A stretch of 64,000 bases of DNA from Pseudovibrio sp. Alg231-02 (GTDB lineage: Bacteria; Pseudomonadota; Alphaproteobacteria; Rhizobiales; Stappiaceae): NCBI RefSeq assembly GCF_900143565.1, contig NZ_FREX01000001.1:883068-947067 (forward strand), given 5' to 3'. A program made the position numbers and the translations under genes. Positions 50,897-59,223 of this stretch are shown here, piece by piece; positions within the stretch are counted from its first letter, which is position 1, and the number at the start of each line of letters is the position of its first letter. Below the pieces are notes generated by a model. The model ran no database searches and was not told the origin of the DNA. It saw only the letters and a program-made list of their open reading frames with translations.

Positions 50897-51385
50897 TTAG
50901 AGTTTCACGATGGCAGTTTTCAGCTTGTTCAGGCAGTAGGCCCATCCGGCGCTGGAGTTCATGGCACGCAGGTACTCCCGCCAGCCGTCTCCGTAGCGCT
51001 CGAAATGACTATGCACCAGTTTGAGTTGCGTTCCACCCTCAACATCTGAAAACTGAATTGTGACGATGCCAGCTTTTAGCGGGTCTTCAATCAGCAGGCG
51101 CTTGGGCGAGATCTGCCAAGCAAGGACAATCTTGCTGCCCTCCTCCAGCTCCTGAATGGTGCCCCAATGCAAGCGCCTGCCGTCTTCCACATCTTCAAAA
51201 CACGAACCGCCCACCAGTGGCTCGATGCCGAGTACACCCTCAGGTGCGAACCTGTATTCTGCGGGCCACCAGGCGTCGATTTTCTCCAGAAAGCACGCAT
51301 AGGCGCTTTGAGTTGATGCAGGCAGAAGCACCTCTGCCTTGCATAGTGAAAATTGCTCCAAGACGCCCGTTTCGCCTGATGTCAT
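50897..51385 (-). CDS. SRPBCC / AHSA1-like protein
   Basis: A 162-residue START-like fold protein: FSLCKAEVLLPASTQSAYACF (first strand and helix), IDAWWPAEYRF, GTIQELEEGSKIVLAWQISP and VTIQFSDVEGGTQLKLVHSH, ending in a long helix with GWREYLRAMN. Such proteins bind hydrophobic ligands or act as co-chaperones. ATG 51385 has GGGGG 8 bases upstream. Close to the polyamine transporter genes but with no clear link. Confidence 0.8.
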   Translation of the reverse strand: MTSGETGVLEQFSLCKAEVLLPASTQSAYACFLEKIDAWWPAEYRFAPEGVLGIEPLVGGSCFEDVEDGRRLHWGTIQELEEGSKIVLAWQISPKRLLIEDPLKAGIVTIQFSDVEGGTQLKLVHSHFERYGDGWREYLRAMNSSAGWAYCLNKLKTAIVKL

Positions 51386-51403
51386 CGCATCCCCCAATTA
51401 CAC

Positions 51404-52243
51404 TCAACCGCGTCCCTTCCTACGGCGAGCCATCACGTAGACTGTAGCAGCAATTATCGTAATTGCTACAAAGAGAACACCGATGACATTGATGACAGGG
51501 GATATGCCAAACCGCATGCGCGCCCCAATCTCCGTAACCAGTGTCCAGCTTGGGCCAATGGCAAAGAAGGTGGTGTTGTAGTTCTCAATAGACTGCAGGA
51601 ACGAGATTGCAGCAGCTGTGAGAATGGTCGGCATGAGGAATGGCAGTGTGATCTTGCGGAACACAAAGAACGAGGAGGCTCCCAGATCCAACGCCGCTTC
51701 TTCCTGCACGATATCCTGCCGTTGCAGGCGTGCCATGAACATGAGCATGCAATAGGAGGCGATGAAGCTGGACTGCGCAATAGTTGCGGTCAGCAGGCCA
51801 CCTTCCACCCCGAAGGCATCCCGCCAGAAGATGAGCGTGGTTGCCCCCAGCACGATGCCCGGAGTGAGCATGGGCGACACCAACACGGTGTAGAGGAACG
51901 TGGTGGCTTGGGATTGCAGGCGTGTGAGCAACAAAGCCCCAGCCAATCCAAGTGGGATTGAGATGACGATGACGCCCAGCGCGATAATCAGCGAATGCCA
52001 TAACCCGTCTATGAAACGCTGATCCTCTGGCAGTGCACGAAACCAGTCCAGCGTGAAGCCTTGCCAGTCGATGACAGATGGAGTCGGCGATGCGTTGAAG
52101 GCTGCAATCACCATGAAGATCATGGGCAGGAACATGTAGGCGAAGAAGATCACCAGATAGCCATTGAGAATGGCAGCGGCCCAATCAATAGGAGATTTCA
52201 CCTGTTCTTTCATGGCGCCGCTTTCAAGTGTTGTTGTTGTCAT
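51404..52243 (-). CDS. polyamine-type ABC transporter permease (PotC/PotI-like)
   Basis: A 279-residue permease with six membrane helices. The EAA loop is QEEAALDLGASSFFVFRKITLP (about residue 185). The opening MFLPMIFMVIAAFNASPTPSV and SLIIALGVIVISIPLG fit the PotC/PotI branch. Its ATG overlaps the upstream permease stop (ATGA), which fixes the start at 52243. It pairs with the upstream PotB-like permease. Confidence 0.88.
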   Translation of the reverse strand: MTTTTLESGAMKEQVKSPIDWAAAILNGYLVIFFAYMFLPMIFMVIAAFNASPTPSVIDWQGFTLDWFRALPEDQRFIDGLWHSLIIALGVIVISIPLGLAGALLLTRLQSQATTFLYTVLVSPMLTPGIVLGATTLIFWRDAFGVEGGLLTATIAQSSFIASYCMLMFMARLQRQDIVQEEAALDLGASSFFVFRKITLPFLMPTILTAAAISFLQSIENYNTTFFAIGPSWTLVTEIGARMRFGISPVINVIGVLFVAITIIAATVYVMARRRKGRG

Positions 52244-53526
52244 TTCGCGATGTCCCGAATGCCGACGCGGAAGACCCACATGTTGAACAGAATGAAGACG
52301 ATACAGGCCACCAGCAATGCCAGCGAATAGGCGGCGCCCTGGTTCCAGCTGTCTGCCTCAAAGAAACGGCGATAAATCACCTGAGAGAACCAGTCAGGGT
52401 GCAGGCCACGGCCCACAGCACTTGGAACGGCGATAGAGCCCGCAGAGAGCATGAAGGTCATGATCGCGCCAACGGCAATACCGGGTTTGGCATGCGGGAG
52501 AACCACGCGCCAGTGAATACGCCATGTGGACGCGCCCAGATCCTTTGCCGCTTCGATCTGGTTTTTGTCGAGCGTATCAACCGTGTTGTAGATTGGGAAA
52601 ACCATGAAGAGCACGTAGGCGTAGACCATTACGGTGAACACGGCACCATTGGAGGCGACAAAGCGGAAGCCTTCGCCAGCTTCCATGTTGATAATGCCCA
52701 GCAGATCCAGCAGACCATTGAGCACGCCTTGCTTTTCCAGGATCATAATCCACGAGAAGATGCGCAGCAGCTCGTTGATTGCGTAGGGGATCAGCAGGCC
52801 AAGCATCAGGATTGCGAGCTTGTTGCGGTTCGTGGTCATCGCAACGGCGTAGGCCACCGGGTAGCACAGCGCAAACGCCAGAATGGTCACACAGAGCGCA
52901 TAGATGATGGTGGCAAGGAAGATTTGGAAATGCACAGAACTCATCATGGTGAAGTTCTTGAGCGAATAAGAGGTGTCCAAGCCGACAGCGTCTGTCGTGG
53001 ATTTCTCGGTTATTTCCAGCGCAGCAATCTGGGTTTCTAGTTCACCCTTTTGCGCTAGTAACGGTGCTTCTTCGGCCTCAATTTCGGCAAGGCTGCGGTT
53101 TACCGCGCTTGTGTTGCCTGCTGATGGTGCGCCAAACGGGTTCAGGCCTGATGTATCGTTTGCTTCTGGTACTGACGGCGTTCCGAATGGATTGAGGCCG
53201 GTGGTATCATCAGAGGGTGACGGTGTACCAAACGGATTGAGTGCGGAGGCACTGTCTTGCTGGGGAGCAGTAGACGTGCCAGCAATCAGATCTTCTTTTT
53301 CAGCCTGAAGCTCTACCAGTCTGGTGTTGATCTGGAACACGTCTTCATAGGCGCGGTCAATTTCCAGAGCCAGCGTTGCAGCCGCTCCGCCCCTGTCTTC
53401 ATAGGTGAAGGCGCGGTCGATCATGGATATTTGTGGCAGCACAATCAGCACCACAATCCAGATCGCAGCCAGGCCTATAAAGAGTGAGGTCAGGCCTTTG
53501 CCATAACTCTTGATCAGACTATTCAC
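52240..53526 (-). CDS. polyamine-type ABC transporter permease (PotB/PotH-like) with coiled-coil and LNPFG-repeat insertion
   Basis: A 428-residue permease. The core (about 195-428) is a normal PotB-like domain with the EAA loop IEAAKDLGASTWRIHWRVVLP. Between the first membrane helix (about 15-32) and the second lies an unusual insertion, about residues 45-185: a helix (LEIDRAYEDVFQINTRLVEL), three copies of LNPFGTPS/LNPFGAPS (residues 96-103, 111-118, 128-135) in a Ser/Thr/Asp-rich linker, and a second helix (LAEIEAEEAPLLAQKGELET). The two helices could form an antiparallel coiled coil in the periplasm. Typical PotB proteins are near 285 residues. Confidence 0.88.
   Translation of the reverse strand: MNSLIKSYGKGLTSLFIGLAAIWIVVLIVLPQISMIDRAFTYEDRGGAAATLALEIDRAYEDVFQINTRLVELQAEKEDLIAGTSTAPQQDSASALNPFGTPSPSDDTTGLNPFGTPSVPEANDTSGLNPFGAPSAGNTSAVNRSLAEIEAEEAPLLAQKGELETQIAALEITEKSTTDAVGLDTSYSLKNFTMMSSVHFQIFLATIIYALCVTILAFALCYPVAYAVAMTTNRNKLAILMLGLLIPYAINELLRIFSWIMILEKQGVLNGLLDLLGIINMEAGEGFRFVASNGAVFTVMVYAYVLFMVFPIYNTVDTLDKNQIEAAKDLGASTWRIHWRVVLPHAKPGIAVGAIMTFMLSAGSIAVPSAVGRGLHPDWFSQVIYRRFFEADSWNQGAAYSLALLVACIVFILFNMWVFRVGIRDIAK
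53126..53246. repeat. three degenerate in-gene repeats encoding LNPFG(T/A)PS
   Basis: Three related segments at about 53126-53149, 53176-53200 and 53222-53246 share the pattern CCAAACGGATTGAG / CCGAATGGATTGAGGCC / CCAAACGGGTTCAGGCC. Spacing is about 46-50 bases. The nucleotide divergence suggests old duplication with selection on the peptide. Confidence 0.7.
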
Positions 53527-54604
53527 TGGCCAGCTCTCCCGGACGCATCACAACGGCATCTTGCGCGGCAAACCAGAGTTTCTGGTCTGCGCCCAGAGGC
53601 TGGTGGGTCTGCTCAACATTGGTCACATGGATTGCGACGGGCTGGTCCCCTGCCCGCATATGGAGGTTCACAAAAGGGCCTTCCATGTCGCGGCGCTCCA
53701 GAATTGCGGAGAGGCCGTTTTGCTGGCCCTGCTTTTCTTCCAGGGTCATTCGCTCAGGACGCACGAAGAGGATGGCCTCCTCTCCTTCATTCAAGCCGTG
53801 TGCGTTCTGGCCAAAGAGCTTGCCTTGCGATGTTTCCAGAATTGCGAAGTCACCTTCTTTGCCAATGACTTTGCCTTTGAAGATGTTCTGCTCACCCACA
53901 AAGCTTGCCACAAATGGCGTTTTGGGGTGCGCGTAAATCTCGTCAGAGGTGGCGACCTGTTCCACCACGCCTTTGTTCATGACCGCAACACGGTCTGACA
54001 TGGTCAGTGCTTCACCCTGATCGTGCGTGATGTAGATGAAGGTTACACCCGTTTTACGCTGCAGGTCTTTCAGTTCAGCGCGCATGTGCTGGCGAAGTTT
54101 GAGATCAAGTGCGGAGAGCGGCTCATCGAGCAGGAGCACAGAGGGCTCAACTGCAAGGGCGCGGGCAATGGCAACGCGCTGGCGCTGTCCGCCTGATAAT
54201 GCTGTTGGCAGTTTGTCGCCCTGACCATCCAGCGCGACCAGAGACAAAAGCTCCTGCGCCTTTTCCAGCCGGGTCTTCTTTGCGATGCCGCGTGCTTCCA
54301 GACCGAAGGCAATGTTGTCTCGTACGCTCATGAGCGGAAACAGCGCAAGGTTCTGAAAGATCAGAGCGGTTGGTCTGGCGTTTGCACGGATGCCGGACAT
54401 GTCTTTTTCGCCGATCACAACACGGCCCTGTGAGGGAGTAAGAAAGCCGGAGATCATGCGCAAAATGGTTGTTTTGCCACAACCAGACGGGCCGAGGATG
54501 GAGAAAAACTCACCAGCGTTGATCTTAAGGTCAGTGGGCTGGACGGCGACGAAATCGCCAAATTTCATGGAGAGGTTTTCAAGAATTACATCATTGCCGT
54601 GCAT
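53519..54604 (-). CDS. polyamine-type ABC transporter ATP-binding protein (PotA-like)
   Basis: A 361-residue ABC ATPase with a C-terminal TOBE-type regulatory domain. Walker A is LGPSGCGKTTILRMISGFLT, the signature LSGGQRQRVAIARALA, Walker B LLLDEPLSALDL, and the switch YITHDQGEALTMSDRVAV. The C-terminal part (about 240-361) has ILFVRPERMTLEE. It overlaps the next permease gene by 8 bases. I chose ATG 54604 (MHGNDVILENLSMKFGDF) over the in-frame 54673. Confidence 0.9.
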   Translation of the reverse strand: MHGNDVILENLSMKFGDFVAVQPTDLKINAGEFFSILGPSGCGKTTILRMISGFLTPSQGRVVIGEKDMSGIRANARPTALIFQNLALFPLMSVRDNIAFGLEARGIAKKTRLEKAQELLSLVALDGQGDKLPTALSGGQRQRVAIARALAVEPSVLLLDEPLSALDLKLRQHMRAELKDLQRKTGVTFIYITHDQGEALTMSDRVAVMNKGVVEQVATSDEIYAHPKTPFVASFVGEQNIFKGKVIGKEGDFAILETSQGKLFGQNAHGLNEGEEAILFVRPERMTLEEKQGQQNGLSAILERRDMEGPFVNLHMRAGDQPVAIHVTNVEQTHQPLGADQKLWFAAQDAVVMRPGELASE

Positions 54605-54742
54605 GAAGTGCCTATTGCTTCGCTTCAATCTCTTAAAGATTGGAAATTCAGAGGTTTTCTGCGTGCCTGACATTTTGACCAGTGCACAGTCCGTGCTCGC
54701 AAGGTGCGCAGTTTTGCTGCTGCATTTCTTAGGAGCGGATGT

Positions 54743-54770
54743 GCAAAGCGCGGCTGATGCCGCGCTTTGC
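54743..54770 (-). other. 12-bp perfect stem-loop after the solute-binding gene
   Basis: GCAAAGCGCGGC and GCCGCGCTTTGC are exact complements around a 4-base loop, beginning about 10 bases after the binding-protein stop. There is no T-run on the minus strand. It probably stabilises the binding-protein mRNA or reduces read-through to the ATPase gene. Confidence 0.7.
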
Positions 54771-54781
54771 TTTCAACACCC

Positions 54782-55909
54782 TTAAGCGTTGGTGATCTTG
54801 TCAACGTATTCCTGACGCAGCGGAGCGAACCACGGCGTATCTGCCGGGTACCACCACAGGTTCGCCAGCGTGTCGTTGTTGTAGATTTCCAGGAACTGCT
54901 TCTTGTAGGTTTCGCCTGCATGGTTTGCAGCACCAACAACAGCGGAGTTGTAACCGGTGTTTGAGCTGAACATGCCTGCCATTTGCGGGTCAAGCATGGC
55001 GTTGATGAAGGCGTAGGCCTGTTCTGTGTTGGCCGCGCCGCTTGGAATGCCCATGGAATCCATCCAGGTCATACCGCCTTCTTTTGGCATGCGGTACTTC
55101 CATTTTGCATCTTCACGGCTGAGCAGCAGACCGGTTGTGTCCCATGTCTGACCGATAGACGCGCCAGCCTGTTTGAAGGCGTTTGTTGCTTCGGTTGCGT
55201 TGTTCCAGAACGCAGCAATATTTTCTTTGCGCTCAATGATGAACTTGGCCACTTCGTCCCAAACGCGGCGGGCGTCTTCCTCGGTCTTGTAAACATCGAG
55301 CATACGGTCAGATTTCACTTTGCCGATTGCATCGAGGTATAGGCCGGTGCCGATCAGAGCGGATTTCTGGCGGAAGGCAGCCTTGCCTTTTGCTTCCGGT
55401 GCCCAGAGGGAGCCGAAGGAAACTTCGTCGTTTGAGAGCGGGAACACGGAGCTGTCGAAGGTGATTGCCTCTGTGCCCCAGTCGAATGGCAGCAGCATGC
55501 GCTTGCCGCGGTAGGTGCCGCCCAGCTTCACGCTGTCGCGCAGCATGGAAGGCACAACAGCATCAACCTTGAGCTTGCTCTCATCGAGAGGTGCCAGCAG
55601 GTCATCCGGATAGTAATTGGCACCGTTGGTGATGGACGGGAAGATTACGTCAAAGCCCTTGCCACCAGCTGCTTTCAGCTTCTGCTCAGCTTCATCGTTG
55701 GAACCAAAGGTGGACAGGTTGATCTTGATGCCTGTGTCACCTTCAAACTTCTTGATCATGTTGTCCTGAACGTAATCGCCCCATGCGAACACATTCACCT
55801 GACCAGAAGATGCCAGCGCATCAGAGGCCTTCAAAATTGCAGGAGCAGCAATCGCAGCAGCGGAGGCTGCGGCAGTGCCTTTTATAACCGAACGACGAGA
55901 GATAGACAT
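54782..55909 (-). CDS. extracellular solute-binding protein, PotD/PotF-like, Tat-exported
   Basis: A 375-residue periplasmic binding protein. The N-terminus SRRSVIKGTAAASAAAIAAP is a twin-arginine signal. The mature domain follows the spermidine/putrescine type (VNVFAWGDYVQDNMIKKFEG, FDVIFPSITNGANYYPDDLL, LLPFDWGTEAITFDSS, NTEQAYAFINAMLDPQMAG, ending WFAPLRQEYVDKITNA). Acidic pocket residues fit a cationic ligand. Genes for the ATPase and two permeases follow. Polyamines are the best guess; related amines are possible. Confidence 0.88.
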   Translation of the reverse strand: MSISRRSVIKGTAAASAAAIAAPAILKASDALASSGQVNVFAWGDYVQDNMIKKFEGDTGIKINLSTFGSNDEAEQKLKAAGGKGFDVIFPSITNGANYYPDDLLAPLDESKLKVDAVVPSMLRDSVKLGGTYRGKRMLLPFDWGTEAITFDSSVFPLSNDEVSFGSLWAPEAKGKAAFRQKSALIGTGLYLDAIGKVKSDRMLDVYKTEEDARRVWDEVAKFIIERKENIAAFWNNATEATNAFKQAGASIGQTWDTTGLLLSREDAKWKYRMPKEGGMTWMDSMGIPSGAANTEQAYAFINAMLDPQMAGMFSSNTGYNSAVVGAANHAGETYKKQFLEIYNNDTLANLWWYPADTPWFAPLRQEYVDKITNA

Positions 55910-56211
55910 TTACGGACCCTCAAGAGACAAAGAATTCTTAATAGCAACCGAGGCGCGATACTTAGAATCGGCGCCCCTCCGGTTCCATCACCTAGGCAGC
56001 TAACTGCAACCTGTGACAGACCCATGACAATTTACGTATATTAACTTATGGAGCGTAGCTCATTATTAGCGGGCTAGGCAATATTGTATTTATATTTCTA
56101 TAGGTTGACCTGAAAACTCTAGGTAATTTCAATCTGTTATTTATTTGGCAAACTAAAAAGGGAGCACCTTTTCAGGTACTCCCTTTCAATTGTCGAAGGC
56201 TACAGGCTCTA
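55910..56211. other. intergenic region upstream of the polyamine-type operon
   Basis: About 300 bases. The part next to 55910 should hold the binding-protein promoter, but I see no outstanding -35/-10 pair. The other end holds the terminator of the Sit operon. Confidence 0.5.
56156..56187 (-). terminator. terminator of the sitABCD-type operon
   Basis: Minus-strand AAAGGGAGTACCT-GAAA-AGGTGCTCCCTTT forms a 13-bp stem with one internal wobble, followed by TTTAG. It starts about 25 bases after the last permease gene. Confidence 0.88.
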
Positions 56212-57153
56212 TCAGACGCTTGCGTGCGCTCTTTGCCGGCGACGCCGCATAACGACGCCATACTGCGGAGCAAACAACATGGCAAGCACCTGCTGCAGAC
56301 CAGCGACAACCGCAATCATACCGGCTGCGGACACGGAGAATTCATAGCCAAGCAGGCCCGGACCGAACGCTGCCAGCAGGTAACCAAACAGGCCAGCGGA
56401 CAGGGATGCGATGCCGGAGATGAAGAGCTGGACTTTCAGATTATCTGTCAGCATGCGAGCCGTTGCTGCCGGGCAGATAAACATAGCAATCACAAGGATC
56501 GACCCTACAGCTGTAAATGCAGCAACAGCAGCGATTGCCACCATGACAATGAGTGAAAGGCCAAGCCATTTAGGCGAAAAGCCCAGGCTTGCAGAGAGCA
56601 ACGGGTCAAAGCTGGAGATCTTCAACTCTTTGAAGAACAGCACGATAAACACGATCACCAGCATGTTAACAACAAACAGCTGCTTGATGCTTTCCGGTAG
56701 GGTCATGAGCACCTGCCAGTTCCACAGGTCTGAGAGGGAATAGGCGTCCAGCCAGATTGCACTTTCCAGATTGCCGTAGAGCGCGTGCTCCACATCCAGA
56801 TGGACGCCAGCGGTCCCGGTTTGCTCCAGAATCACAACGCCTGCTGCGAACATGGTGGTGAACACCACGCCCATGGCTGCCCCCGGTTCCACATTGCCGA
56901 TACGCCGGATCAGCTCAATCAGGAGGACTGCAAAGATTGCAGCTCCCCCTGCTCCGAGCATCATGGCCCAGGAGCTGGTCTCATGGGTGAACAGGAAGCC
57001 GATCACGATACCTGGCAGAACCACGTGGGAGATTGCATCGCCCATGAGCGCCTGCTTGCGCAGAACGAGGAAGTTGCCAAGAAGACCGCAGGCGAGTGCT
57101 GCCAGAGATCCGAGCAGGATGCTTGGGAGGTCAAATTGCAGGAAAATATCCAT
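56212..57153 (-). CDS. sitD: metal ABC transporter permease (SitD/MntD-like)
   Basis: A 313-residue ABC-3 family permease with about eight or nine membrane helices: PSILLGSLAALACGLLGNFL, LRKQALMGDAISHVVLPGIV (the conserved DAISH block), FTAVGSILVIAMFICPAATA. It forms the membrane pore with SitC. Its start touches the SitC stop. Substrate is most likely Mn(II) or Fe(II), judged from the binding protein. Confidence 0.88.
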   Translation of the reverse strand: MDIFLQFDLPSILLGSLAALACGLLGNFLVLRKQALMGDAISHVVLPGIVIGFLFTHETSSWAMMLGAGGAAIFAVLLIELIRRIGNVEPGAAMGVVFTTMFAAGVVILEQTGTAGVHLDVEHALYGNLESAIWLDAYSLSDLWNWQVLMTLPESIKQLFVVNMLVIVFIVLFFKELKISSFDPLLSASLGFSPKWLGLSLIVMVAIAAVAAFTAVGSILVIAMFICPAATARMLTDNLKVQLFISGIASLSAGLFGYLLAAFGPGLLGYEFSVSAAGMIAVVAGLQQVLAMLFAPQYGVVMRRRRQRAHASV

Positions 57154-58388
57154 CAGACTGCTCCTCCTTTGCTTGTTTCACCACCGCGCACAACATGCGG
57201 GCTTAGTTCCTGTTCCAGCACCCTGACTGTGTCAGCCGGCAAAACTTCTCCGATTGGCTTCAGAGACCAGTCTGCCAGTGCATGGGATTCTTCTGGGTGC
57301 ATTTCGCGGTAGAGGTTCCAGAGCTTCTGGTCCCGCTCAATGAGACGCGCCTCAGACTGACCTTTGACCGTTGGTTGACCGTCACCGCCCATGAATCCGC
57401 CGCGGCGGAGGATGGAGCGGGTGAGAGGTTCCAGCACTGGTTCATCGTGTGCGATGGCAAGCAAACCCTGACGCAAGTGCACGATGCGTTGGAAACGATA
57501 GTGCTTGAGCGCAGCTGCCAGAATGCCTCTGACAGGCGAGATCAGCAGGGAAACTACAAAGAAACTGAAGAGCACCAGCACGATCAAACCGCCTGTTGGC
57601 ATGTTTGGTGCACTGGCTGAGAGAGCAGCTCCGATGTAGCTTCCCGAGGCGCCAATACCTGCTGCAATGGCAACCAACACCGGCACGCGGTCTGTCCAGA
57701 AACGGGCAGCCACAGGTGGGATGATTGCCAAAGCAATAATGAGAACGAGGCCGACTGTTTTAAGGCCGATCACCACAATGCCCAGCAAAAGCAGAAGCAG
57801 TGTGCGGTCCAGCCAGCGCACGTTGTAGCCACAGGCTGCTGCAAAGCTTTCGTCAAAGCACAGCAGTGAGAATTCTTTCATGCGCAGCACAACGGCAAGG
57901 CCAACGAGTGCTGCTGCCACTGAGATGGTCAGCGCTTCAGACTTGAGCATGCCGGAGGTTGCACCAAGCAGGAAGCCTTCCAGACCCGCCTGCCCTGCAA
58001 TTGACATGGACTGGATGATCGTCAGCAGCACCATACCCACGGCAAAGAAGGTGGAGAGTACGGTGCCGATGGCTGCATCTTCTGTGAGGCGGGTGTGGGT
58101 TTTGATCCAATCTACGGCGAGAACGCCAATACCAGCAGACAAGGCCGCACCAAACAGGAGCACTGGCAGGGAGCGACCTGAATCGAAGTAAACCTGTGCG
58201 ATGATGAAGGCGAGCGCGACGCCGGGAAGTGTTGCGTGACTGACGGCGTCCGAGATCAGTGTCCGCTTTCTGAGCAAAACAAAGACACCGATGGCACCAC
58301 TGGCCGCCCCCAGAAGGGCTGCGCCGATGCAAACCAGCGCTGTGTTGTAGCCTGCGGACAAAGTAAGGGCGGCAAAGAACTGTTCCAT
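57153..58388 (-). CDS. sitC: metal ABC transporter permease (SitC/MntC-like) with C-terminal extension
   Basis: A 411-residue protein. Residues about 1-285 are an ABC-3 permease (LRKRTLISDAVSHATLPGVA, VVIGLKTVGLVLIIALAIIP). The last 120 residues are a soluble extension (HYRFQRIVHLRQGLLAIAHD, LTRSILRRGGFMGGDGQPTV, RDQKLWNLYREMHPEESHAL) that reads like a winged-helix of the DtxR/MntR type. Similar permease-regulator fusions exist in other SitC/MntC proteins as I recall. It may sense cytoplasmic metal or simply stabilise the complex. Confidence 0.88.
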   Translation of the reverse strand: MEQFFAALTLSAGYNTALVCIGAALLGAASGAIGVFVLLRKRTLISDAVSHATLPGVALAFIIAQVYFDSGRSLPVLLFGAALSAGIGVLAVDWIKTHTRLTEDAAIGTVLSTFFAVGMVLLTIIQSMSIAGQAGLEGFLLGATSGMLKSEALTISVAAALVGLAVVLRMKEFSLLCFDESFAAACGYNVRWLDRTLLLLLLGIVVIGLKTVGLVLIIALAIIPPVAARFWTDRVPVLVAIAAGIGASGSYIGAALSASAPNMPTGGLIVLVLFSFFVVSLLISPVRGILAAALKHYRFQRIVHLRQGLLAIAHDEPVLEPLTRSILRRGGFMGGDGQPTVKGQSEARLIERDQKLWNLYREMHPEESHALADWSLKPIGEVLPADTVRVLEQELSPHVVRGGETSKGGAV

Positions 58389-58397
58389 GACGTTGCC

Positions 58398-59222
58398 TTA
58401 CGCGTTTGAGGCTTCAGAGAGACCATCCAGCTGCGTGCTGGCAAGGCGTCCGCCATACGCTTTTTGCAGGTTCTCAGCGGTGAAGGTTGTCTCCACCGGG
58501 CCGTCTGCCACGTGCTGCCCATTGAGCAGCAGAATATGAGAGTAGTAATCACGCACGGTTTCAAGATCGTGGTGCACCACAAGAACGGTCTTACCATCTG
58601 CTACCAGCTGGCGGAGCACGGCCACGATTGCTTTTTCTGTTGCAGCATCCACACCGGCGAAAGGTTCGTCCATGAGATAGACTTCAGAATCCTGCGCCAG
58701 AGCTCTTGCAAGGAACACACGCTGCTGCTGGCCACCGGAGAGCTGACCGATCTGACGGTTTGCAAAGTCCTGCATGCCAACGGATTTCAAACAGTCCATC
58801 GCCTTTTGACGGTGCTTGCGGGATGGCCAACGGAACCAGCCGATTTGCCCGTAAAGGCCCATCAGAACCACATCAATGGCCGTTGCCGGAAAATCCCAAT
58901 CCACGGCTGAGCGCTGCGGAACGTAGGCGATGCGTTTGAGGACCTTTTCAATTGGCGCACCAAAGACTTTGGTGTCACCAGAGAGTTTCGGGATCAGGCC
59001 AAGAGCTGCTTTCAGGAATGTGGACTTGCCAGCGCCATTGGGGCCAATGATGGCTGTCAGGCATCCCTTTGGAGCTGAGTACGACACGCCCCAAAGCACA
59101 GGTTTGTGGTGGTAAGCGACCGTCATGCCCTGCACGGTGAACGGCAGGTCCTGCGGGTTCACAGTTTTTGAGCTTTCGGTGTCATGCAACAAGTGCAGAC
59201 CGGAGGAACTTCTATCATGCAT
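58398..59222 (-). CDS. sitB: metal ABC transporter ATP-binding protein (SitB/MntB-like)
   Basis: A 274-residue ABC ATPase: Walker A IIGPNGAGKSTFLKAALGLI, RIAYVPQRSAVDWDFPATAI (the Q-loop region typical of metal ABC-3 systems), signature [17 protein letters not shown], Walker B VYLMDEPFAGVDAATE, switch VVHHDLETVRDYY. ATG 59222 follows the binding-protein TAA by one base, with GGAGCAGG upstream. Confidence 0.9.
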   Translation of the reverse strand: MHDRSSSGLHLLHDTESSKTVNPQDLPFTVQGMTVAYHHKPVLWGVSYSAPKGCLTAIIGPNGAGKSTFLKAALGLIPKLSGDTKVFGAPIEKVLKRIAYVPQRSAVDWDFPATAIDVVLMGLYGQIGWFRWPSRKHRQKAMDCLKSVGMQDFANRQIGQLSGGQQQRVFLARALAQDSEVYLMDEPFAGVDAATEKAIVAVLRQLVADGKTVLVVHHDLETVRDYYSHILLLNGQHVADGPVETTFTAENLQKAYGGRLASTQLDGLSEASNA

Positions 59223-59223
59223 C

